Assembly: GCA_030042915.1 (NCBI GenBank)
Contig: JASHYS010000313.1
Coordinates: 1 to 10,628 of the forward strand
Source of the DNA: Acidobacteriaceae bacterium
Lineage (GTDB): Bacteria > Acidobacteriota > Terriglobia > Terriglobales > Acidobacteriaceae
Length of the DNA stretch: 10,628 bases
Reading direction: 5' to 3'
Positions 5,632 to 10,628 of this stretch are shown here, piece by piece. A program made the translations under genes and the position numbers. Every line of letters starts with the position of its first letter. The stretch's first letter is position 1. The notes below the pieces were generated by a model. The model saw only the letters and a program-made list of their open reading frames with translations, was not told the DNA's origin and searched no databases.

Positions 5632-6870
5632 ATGTGCCCCATCTCCCGGCCGCGCCTGCCGGACGCAATCAGGTTCACTATTGCTCTCAGCCTGCTTGCT
5701 CTCGCCCTCGCGCCTGCGGTTGCCCAGCAGGATTCCGCTTCGCCGGCCCAGGCTGCCGCTGAGATGGGCAGGATTCACGGCCGCGTGATCAATCCCCAGG
5801 GAGAGCCCCAGAACGGCGGCACCGTCAGCCTTTCTACCGACGGTGGCGCGACCTTGAGCTACAATTTCCCGGTTTCGCCAACGGGCGAATACTCCGGCCA
5901 CGCGTCTTCCGGCGAGTACATGGTCATCTACCGCACCGCAGATGCTCCCGAAGGCAAGGTCAACGACTACATCCAGGGCGTTCAGATCAGTGCAGGACAG
6001 GACCTGGCGCAGGACATCGACATGCGGCGCCAGGAGTATTTTGACCGCCTTTCGCCCGAAGCACAGAAACAGCTGCGCGAGGCCACTGCAGCCAATGAAC
6101 AAGCCGTCGCCGCCAACCAGGTCGTCACCGCGGTGAATGCCGATCTCGAGCGCGTGAATCAGGACTTCGAAGACATCGTGAACGCGCGGACGACGGCATC
6201 TCACACCCTTGCGTCCAATGCTTCCGCTGGAGAAATCGACGCCATGGCCATTGAAATCCGAGATTCGAAATACGCCGAGATCGAATCTCTGATGGCCAAG
6301 GCTACCGCCGATCAGCCCGCCGAGCCGGGCCTCTGGATCTATCTGGGCCGCGCCCAGGTTGGAACAAAGGACTTCCTCGACGCCGAAACCAGCTTCAAAA
6401 AAGCTCTCGATCTCGCGTCCAAAGCCCAGGCCCCGCGCCCGCTGCTCGTGGGGGCTGCCGAAGCCGGGCTGGGCGAGGTTTATGCTCGCACGCTCATGGT
6501 TGACGAGGCCAACGCCGCCTTTAATGCGGCCGCCAAGGCCGATCCGGCCAATGCCGCCAAATACCTCCGCAACCAGGCCGTCATCTTTTTCGAGGAAAAG
6601 AACAGTGAAGCGCAGATCGACGCGGCCGACGAGGCTCTCAAAGCAGATTCCAACGATGCGCTTCTCTACTTCATCAAGGCACAGGGTATGGCCATGAACG
6701 CCCCTGTCGACCCCGATTCGAACAAGATCGTTCTGTCCCCCGACTGTCTGGCGGCGTTCAGAAAGTATCTTGAGCTGGCTCCTAGCGGGCAGCATGCAGC
6801 CGATGTCAAAGCCATTCTTCAGAAAGCGGCCACGCAAACCAGTTCCACTAGTCCCCCTCCGCAACAATAA
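5632..6870 (+). CDS. Exported carboxypeptidase-regulatory-like/TPR protein, copy 2
   Basis: A 412-residue paralog of the preceding gene. The domains correspond one for one: signal peptide to about residue 31 (core FTIALSLLALALA, AVAQ), beta-sandwich from GRIHGRVINP (46-55), helical middle ~135-225, TPR-like helices LWIYLGRAQVGTKDFLDAETSFKKAL (234-259) and AEAGLGEVYAR (276-286), and a terminal repeat with PDC (370-372). By eye about 60% of residues are identical over the first ~105 aligned positions of the mature N-terminus. ATGs at 5533, 5623 and 5632 are all in frame. The one at 5632 is chosen because it gives a compact signal peptide, a length matching the paralog, and the -10 spacing seen before moeA. 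The 5533 ATG lies inside the terminator of the previous gene. The mature protein has a single cysteine (372). Function is unknown. Confidence 0.83.
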   Translation: MCPISRPRLPDAIRFTIALSLLALALAPAVAQQDSASPAQAAAEMGRIHGRVINPQGEPQNGGTVSLSTDGGATLSYNFPVSPTGEYSGHASSGEYMVIYRTADAPEGKVNDYIQGVQISAGQDLAQDIDMRRQEYFDRLSPEAQKQLREATAANEQAVAANQVVTAVNADLERVNQDFEDIVNARTTASHTLASNASAGEIDAMAIEIRDSKYAEIESLMAKATADQPAEPGLWIYLGRAQVGTKDFLDAETSFKKALDLASKAQAPRPLLVGAAEAGLGEVYARTLMVDEANAAFNAAAKADPANAAKYLRNQAVIFFEEKNSEAQIDAADEALKADSNDALLYFIKAQGMAMNAPVDPDSNKIVLSPDCLAAFRKYLELAPSGQHAADVKAILQKAATQTSSTSPPPQQ

Positions 6871-6950
6871 TCACCCGCGAAATCCATTGGGTTGGCCCTC
6901 GCCGCGTTTCCGTTTCTGTTGCCGGAGTGAGTAGCTGCTCCATAACCCTC

Positions 6951-6956
6951 TACAAT
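6951..6956 (+). promoter_or_regulatory. -10 box of moeA-moaC, leaderless-type spacing
   Basis: TACAAT (6951-6956), 7 nt (CCATTCC), then ATG at 6964. There is no Shine-Dalgarno in the preceding 20 nt and no convincing -35. The gap after the preceding gene (6871-6950) shows no terminator hairpin, so read-through from upstream is also possible. Confidence 0.5.
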
Positions 6957-6963
6957 CCATTCC

Positions 6964-8250
6964 ATGAGCCGCTCCGCGACCACTTCTGCCCTGCCTGGTT
7001 ATGAAGAGGCAGCCGCTCTGATTGCCGCTCGCGCCGCGCGCCTGGCGCGGCTCCGGCCTCCCGTCGAAAAAGTCCCACTCGGCAAAGCCTCTGGCCGCGT
7101 GCTCGCCGAATCCCTTTTTGCCGATCGCGATCAACCGCCTTTCCCTCGCTCCACACGCGACGGATTCGCCTGCCGGGCTGCGGAAGCCTCCGCGCATCGA
7201 CCCCTCGTTGTCGCAGGCGCCACACGCGCGGGCGATGCTCCATCCGGGCCGCTGCCGCGCGGCGCAGTCTGGGAGATCATGACCGGCGCGCCCGTGCCCT
7301 CCGGTGCTGACGCCGTCATCATGCTGGAGCATGTCGAAACCGCCGGCGCCTCCGCGCGAGCTGTCCGGCTTCTGCCGCCGCGCACCGTCGAGAAGGGCGA
7401 GAACGTCGTGGCCCGCGCCGCACAGGCGCGCAAAGGCGAAAAACTGCTGTCTGCGGGCGTTGCCATTGGCGCCGCACAGATCGCGCTCGCGGCGTCCTGC
7501 GGTTGCGCGGCTCTCAAGGTCTTCGCCAGGCCGCGTGTAGCCATTCTTGCCACCGGCGACGAGCTCGTGCCCATCCGCTCCTCGCCCGCTCCAGGCCAGA
7601 TTCGCAACTCAAGCAGCCTGATGCTGGCCGCCATGATTTCCGCGGCCGGTGGTGCGCCGTGGATTCTGCCCATCGCACGCGACACGGCCCGCTCTCTCGA
7701 TGCTGCTCTTGCCCGTGCCGCCATGGCCGATCTTCTCCTCATCACGGGCGGAGTTTCGGCCGGCAAATTCGATCTTGTCGAGCCCGCCCTTGCCCGCGCT
7801 GGCGCGCGCTTCCACTTCACCGGTGTGCGCATCCAGCCCGGCAAGCCGCTGGTCTTCGGAGAGAGACCTCGGTCAGGCACGAAACTCCTCCAAAAGAGCC
7901 GCTCCATGCAATGGTTCTTCGGGCTTCCCGGCAATCCCGTCTCTTCTGCCGTCACGTTTCTGCTGTTTGCAGCGCCGCTGCTGGCCGCGCTTGGCGGCCG
8001 CATGGCCCTCGGCCCCCGCTTCGCCCTCGCGCGCCTCACCGGAGACGTCAAGGCAAAGCCCGGTCTCACGCGCTTTCTCCCCGCATCCTGCACCTTCACC
8101 GGCTCGCTGCCTCAGGTCGCGGCCGTTCCCTGGGAGGGTTCCGGCGATCTGGCTGCCATGGCCTGCGCCAACTGCTTCCTGGTCGTCCCTGAAGACGCTC
8201 CGAAAGAGCGTCTCGAAGCCGGCGCCACTGTCCGCATTCTGCTTCTTTGA
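6964..8250 (+). CDS. moeA: Molybdopterin molybdotransferase MoeA
   Basis: This cytoplasmic enzyme inserts molybdate into adenylylated molybdopterin, the last common step of molybdenum cofactor synthesis. The 428-residue protein matches normal family length. Motifs in order: PFPRSTRDGFA (59-69, Asp66 at the conserved substrate-loop aspartate), WEIMTGAPVPSGADAVI (103-119), GENVV, ILATGDELV (194-202), GQIRNSSS (211-218), ITGGVSAGKFDLVE (260-273), VRIQPGKPLVFG (288-299), FFGLPGNPVSS (318-328). The last ~75 residues form the C-terminal beta-barrel domain. The usual Met before DG is Arg here, and the loop between VFG and FFG (300-317) is about ten residues longer than in E. coli MoeA. It is the first gene of a two-gene unit with moaC; the intergenic gap is 8 bp. 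The ATG lacks a Shine-Dalgarno. Confidence 0.95.
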   Translation: MSRSATTSALPGYEEAAALIAARAARLARLRPPVEKVPLGKASGRVLAESLFADRDQPPFPRSTRDGFACRAAEASAHRPLVVAGATRAGDAPSGPLPRGAVWEIMTGAPVPSGADAVIMLEHVETAGASARAVRLLPPRTVEKGENVVARAAQARKGEKLLSAGVAIGAAQIALAASCGCAALKVFARPRVAILATGDELVPIRSSPAPGQIRNSSSLMLAAMISAAGGAPWILPIARDTARSLDAALARAAMADLLLITGGVSAGKFDLVEPALARAGARFHFTGVRIQPGKPLVFGERPRSGTKLLQKSRSMQWFFGLPGNPVSSAVTFLLFAAPLLAALGGRMALGPRFALARLTGDVKAKPGLTRFLPASCTFTGSLPQVAAVPWEGSGDLAAMACANCFLVVPEDAPKERLEAGATVRILLL

Positions 8251-8254
8251 GGAG
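8249..8254 (+). promoter_or_regulatory. Ribosome binding site of moaC
   Basis: GAGGAG overlaps the moeA TGA stop (8248-8250) and lies 4 nt before the moaC ATG at 8259. It rules out an in-frame TTG at 8247 and suggests translational coupling to moeA. Confidence 0.75.
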
Positions 8255-8258
8255 TCCC

Positions 8259-8738
8259 ATGCCCGATCCCACCCAACTCTCGCACTTCAACGCCTCCGGT
8301 CAGGCTTCCATGGTCGACATCAGCGCCAAGCAACCCTCGCGCCGCGCGGCAACCGCCTCGGCATTTGTCCAGCTCTCTGCCGCTGTGCTGGCCGCACTGC
8401 CCGCCAACCCCAAAGGCAATCCTCTTGAAGTGGCTCGTCTGGCCGGCATCCAGGCAGCCAAGCGCACTGCTGAGCTTATCCCTATGTGCCATCCCCTCGC
8501 GCTCACGCACGTCGACGTGCAGGCCGAAATCGCCTCGGGCGGCGTGCGCATCACGTCAACCGCAGCCACCGTCGGCCCCACCGGCGTTGAAATGGAAGCT
8601 CTCACCGCGGCCGCCGTCGCCGCGCTCACCGTTTACGACATGACCAAGGCCCTCGACAAGGCCATCGTCATCAGCGAAATCCGGCTCGAATCCAAATCCG
8701 GCGGCAAAAGCGGAGATTTTGCAAGAAAGGTGAAGTAG
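8259..8738 (+). CDS. moaC: Cyclic pyranopterin monophosphate synthase MoaC
   Basis: MoaC converts 3',8-cyclo-7,8-dihydro-GTP (the MoaA product) into cyclic pyranopterin monophosphate, the first stable intermediate of molybdenum cofactor synthesis. The 159-residue length is typical. Hallmarks are MVDIS (18-22), GNPLEVARLAGIQAAKRTAELIPMCHPL (53-80), GPTGVEMEALTAA (106-118), and the active-site YDMTKALDK (126-134). Asp127 and Lys130 correspond to the catalytic Asp128 and Lys131 of E. coli MoaC. The C-terminal ESKSGGKSGDF is also characteristic. It is the second gene of the unit with moeA. moaA, moaD and moaE are not in the window and must be encoded elsewhere. The gap to the convergent protease gene (8739-8811) shows no clear terminator. 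Confidence 0.97.
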   Translation: MPDPTQLSHFNASGQASMVDISAKQPSRRAATASAFVQLSAAVLAALPANPKGNPLEVARLAGIQAAKRTAELIPMCHPLALTHVDVQAEIASGGVRITSTAATVGPTGVEMEALTAAAVAALTVYDMTKALDKAIVISEIRLESKSGGKSGDFARKVK

Positions 8739-8811
8739 GCGCTGCAGGCGAACGAACCGTCTGGTGCGATTGCTTTCAAGGGGCGCCTCTCAAGCTCAGG
8801 CACTCGGCCCT

Positions 8812-9534
8812 TCACATCCTGTGCGTCACGCGTCCCAAAAAGGAGACGACGCCCCCAATCGTGTCCATAACACCGTGCGTAATCATGGTGGGCGCCAGTG
8901 ACTTGCGCCAGGCGACTATGCCACCGAATAACAGCCCGATGAAGAAAATCGTCAGCATCGGTGCCCAACCCTGATACCCGTGTCCCGCGCCGAAGAAGAA
9001 CGCTTGTATCATCACAGCTGCAGCGGCGCTTCCGGTCATGCGTCGGCACTGCTCCTGCAAGTATCCGCGAAAAACATACTCTTCGCAGAAACCAGCCGAA
9101 ACTGAGAGCGCGATCCACACCAACAGTTCGAGTGCGGTATGTGGCGTCAAATGTGCCAGCTTCTGGGAAGCCTTCGCCATTTGGCCGCGAAAAACCACCG
9201 AGCTCAGCGCCTCAATGGCGACGAAACCCACGGCAACCAGCATGGCAATTCCAAGGTCGCGCCACACCGCGCGCGCATTCGCCCACCTGGCGTTGATCGC
9301 CGTCCGTATGCTGATGCCGCGCGCGCGCATCGCCAGGTAAACGTACGCCGCCAATGCCCACTCCTCGACGAGCGTAGCGGTGTAACCGATCAGCCGCGCC
9401 TTTTCGGACATCCCGCCGCCCGAATCAGCCCGCCGCGTGAGGAGATACGATGCCACCGACAGGCCCAGAATCAGCAACAGCAGCACGAGCGTATGCCACA
9501 CGGGCGCGATCAACTTTTGCTCGGTCTTAGCCAT
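8812..9534 (-). CDS. CPBP-family (Rce1-like) intramembrane metalloprotease
   Basis: A 240-residue membrane protein carrying the three motifs of the CPBP/ABI family: EEYVFRG (151-157, the EExxxR motif with Glu151, Glu152 and Arg156), FFFGAGH (179-185, FxxxH with His185), and HGVMD (220-224). These residues form the glutamate/histidine active site in Rce1. Hydrophobic segments are visible near 13-32, 48-68, 93-113, 135-150, 168-182, 193-209 and 216-233. In bacteria such proteins are linked to processing or self-immunity against peptides, but most have no known substrate and none is suggested here. The ATG at 9534 is chosen because MAKTEQ precedes the first membrane segment. A frame with a 85-residue hydrophilic N-terminal extension (to 9789) is rejected because it would overlap the divergent gene. 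CATAAT (9550-9545) lies 10 nt before the ATG as a possible -10. Confidence 0.88.
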   Translation of the reverse strand: MAKTEQKLIAPVWHTLVLLLLILGLSVASYLLTRRADSGGGMSEKARLIGYTATLVEEWALAAYVYLAMRARGISIRTAINARWANARAVWRDLGIAMLVAVGFVAIEALSSVVFRGQMAKASQKLAHLTPHTALELLVWIALSVSAGFCEEYVFRGYLQEQCRRMTGSAAAAVMIQAFFFGAGHGYQGWAPMLTIFFIGLLFGGIVAWRKSLAPTMITHGVMDTIGGVVSFLGRVTHRM

Positions 9535-9544
9535 TTGGTTCGTG

Positions 9545-9550
9545 ATTATG
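9545..9550 (-). promoter_or_regulatory. Possible -10 of the CPBP protease gene
   Basis: On the - strand CATAAT (5 of 6 to consensus) ends 10 nt before the ATG, giving a predicted leader of about 4 nt with no Shine-Dalgarno. No -35 is recognised. Confidence 0.35.
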
Positions 9551-9552
9551 GA

Positions 9553-9579
9553 TTGAATCGTCTCAGACAGCTGTACGAT
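9553..9579 (+). promoter_or_regulatory. Possible promoter of the DUF6599-like gene
   Basis: TTGAAT (9553-9558) and TACGAT (9574-9579) with a 15-nt spacer could drive the rightward gene, leaving a leader of ~130 nt before 9715. The spacer is shorter than ideal. Confidence 0.3.
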
Positions 9580-9582
9580 CGT
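9567..9582. promoter_or_regulatory. Two abutting 8-bp palindromes in a divergent promoter region
   Basis: ACAGCTGT (9567-9574) and ACGATCGT (9575-9582) are both perfect palindromes and abut exactly, within the 180-bp gap between divergent genes. This could be a dimer-binding operator acting on both genes, but no regulator is encoded nearby. Confidence 0.3.
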
Positions 9583-9702
9583 CAACCGCAAATGGAGCGT
9601 TGCTGCGTCGAATCGACTGCATCGGTCCGCGCACGCAGCCAGCCCACCCTGCAAGCGTGTACCCTGATGGATGAGGCGTTGTGCCGCGCGTGGCCAACGA
9701 GC

Positions 9703-9707
9703 AGGAG
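9703..9707 (+). promoter_or_regulatory. Ribosome binding site supporting a TTG start at 9715
   Basis: AGGAG lies 7 nt before TTG 9715. An in-frame ATG at 9730 is 22 nt away from it, and an in-frame ATG at 9667 has no such site, so TTG is preferred. Confidence 0.6.
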
Positions 9708-9714
9708 CCGCGAA

Positions 9715-10628
9715 TTGTTCAAGCGTTGGATGGCCGTTATCATCGCCGGGCTGGCGCTGGGGTCCAGCGCTGCGCTTGCCTGCGCTCAAGCCGACCAGCC
9801 CACGCCGGCTGAGAAGAAGTCGGGCACCACGCTCTTCCTGCCGCCCTCGCCCGAAGCCATTTTTCCCGACGCCTTCGACGGATGGGAACTCGCCGGCCGC
9901 TCCAAGGTAATCACCGATCCCGCCCAGGTTGACGCCGCCAATGCCGCCGCTCTCAAGGAGTACGGATTTTCGCTGGCCGTGCTGGCCAATTACAAACGCG
10001 AGGGCGACACGCTGGCTGTGCGCGCCCTGCGTTTCAACGACACCAGCGGAGCCTACGGCGCCTATTCCTATTACCGCCAGAACGGCTGGCCCAAAGAAGA
10101 GATCGGCACCGGAGCGGCTTCAGACCACAACCACGTGATTTTTTGGGCGGGAACGACCGTCGTGGACGCGAAATTTTCGCGGATCGGGCCCATGTCTGCG
10201 GCCGACATGCGCGAGATCGCGCGCTTACCCGGTTCAATGGGAGCTCAGGGGCTGCTGCCGCCCATTCTGGCCAGCCTCCCCAAGGCCAGGCTCGAGGGGC
10301 AAACCACCCACTACGCAATCGGCCCGGCCGGCTATTCGGGTTCAGGCGGCGTTCTTCCGCCATCGCTCGTCGATTTCAGCCGCGGCGCTGAAACCCTCAC
10401 CGCCAACTACTGGCTCATCTCAGGCGAGGCCACACTGACCATCATCGACTATCCCACGCCGCAGATTGCCCAGGCCCAGGAGAAGGCAATCCGCGCTTAT
10501 CTGAAGGCCGGCAGCCAGGCCCAGCCGCCCTGGCCCAAGCCGCTCACCGATTCCGACACGGCATCGCTCGAAGTCCGCCACAGTGGCCCTCTGGTCGCGG
10601 TTGTCAGCGGTGACGCGGTTCCCGACGA
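9715..10628 (+). CDS. Secreted DUF6599-like protein (3' end outside window)
   Basis: The frame is open from upstream of 9715 to the right edge; about 304 codons are visible from the TTG start. The N-terminus FKRW followed by a hydrophobic core (MAVIIAGLALGSSAALA) is a signal peptide. Cleavage is near ALA-C or ACAQA. The ALAC sequence only loosely fits a lipobox, so lipidation is uncertain. The mature part has FPDAFDGWELAGRSKV (50-65), an EYGF segment, FNDTSGAYGAYSYYRQNGWP, and VVDAKFSRIGP. A later segment (TLTANYWLISGEATLTIIDYPTPQIAQAQ) resembles the repeat of the same fold. From memory this pattern belongs to acidobacterial exported proteins annotated DUF6599; their function is unknown. It is transcribed divergently from the CPBP protease gene. 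Confidence 0.78.
   Translation, partial: MFKRWMAVIIAGLALGSSAALACAQADQPTPAEKKSGTTLFLPPSPEAIFPDAFDGWELAGRSKVITDPAQVDAANAAALKEYGFSLAVLANYKREGDTLAVRALRFNDTSGAYGAYSYYRQNGWPKEEIGTGAASDHNHVIFWAGTTVVDAKFSRIGPMSAADMREIARLPGSMGAQGLLPPILASLPKARLEGQTTHYAIGPAGYSGSGGVLPPSLVDFSRGAETLTANYWLISGEATLTIIDYPTPQIAQAQEKAIRAYLKAGSQAQPPWPKPLTDSDTASLEVRHSGPLVAVVSGDAVPD

Noticed and set aside
4474..6867. 797-codon open frame on the - strand spanning both TPR-protein genes
   Set aside because: It is antisense to two well-supported paralogs, runs through their terminator and has internally repeated sequence simply because the genes are duplicates. It has no ribosome site or recognisable domain; codon bias of GC-rich genes explains the missing stops.
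7131..8099. 322-codon antisense frame within moeA
   Set aside because: Arg/Ala/Pro-rich low-complexity translation opposite a complete MoeA with all its motifs.
8737..8788. AGGCGC/GCGCCT inverted repeat between moaC and the protease gene as a terminator
   Set aside because: The loop would be 40 nt and no T tract follows.
9535..9789. 85-residue N-terminal extension of the CPBP protease
   Set aside because: It overlaps the divergent gene, is hydrophilic and lacks similarity to the family.
1..10628. Defence system, CRISPR array, mobile element or prophage
   Set aside because: No repeats with spacers, transposase, integrase, toxin-antitoxin pair or known defence domain is visible; the genes are housekeeping or acidobacterial exported proteins.

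Overview
The window looks like a chromosomal segment of an acidobacterium, probably of the Terriglobia/Acidobacteriaceae type. This rests on the GC-rich coding, the folate-dependent TrmFO instead of TrmA, secreted TPR proteins with a carboxypeptidase-regulatory-like N-terminus, and a secreted protein resembling the acidobacterial DUF6599 family. The assignment is an inference from remembered family distribution, not a database result. No phage, transposon, CRISPR array or recognisable defence locus is visible. It is mostly ordinary housekeeping chromosome with one unusual accessory-looking pair of genes.

Layout, left to right. (1) 1-434 (+): 3' end of metG, coding for the C-terminal tRNA-binding domain. 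(2) 457-541 (-): tRNA-Leu(UAG) with encoded CCA. (3) 680-1747 (-): polytopic membrane protein of unknown function. (4) 1846-3866 (-): GNAT acetyltransferase followed by trmFO, overlapping by GTGA. (5) 3867-4245: a 379-bp intergenic region with short repeats, a hairpin, an orphan promoter-like box and the promoter of the next gene. (6) 4246-5490 and 5632-6870 (+): tandem paralogous exported proteins, separated by a strong rho-independent terminator. (7) 6964-8250 and 8259-8738 (+): moeA-moaC, a molybdenum cofactor operon. (8) 8812-9534 (-): CPBP/Rce1-like membrane protease. (9) 9715 to the right edge (+): secreted DUF6599-like protein, divergent from the protease gene.

Functional links: metG, the tRNA and trmFO all belong to translation (Met-tRNA charging, a Leu tRNA, and m5U54 formation in tRNA). 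moeA and moaC act early and late in molybdopterin synthesis. The tandem paralogs are probably periplasmic or surface-associated; their role is unknown.

The most distinctive regulatory signal is a TAnnAT-type -10 box placed 6-7 nt before an ATG with no usable Shine-Dalgarno between. It occurs before the second paralog, moeA and the GNAT gene, and once before an ATG that leads into no recognisable gene. It suggests leaderless transcripts. The two paralogs differ here: the first has a classic promoter and Shine-Dalgarno, the second looks leaderless.
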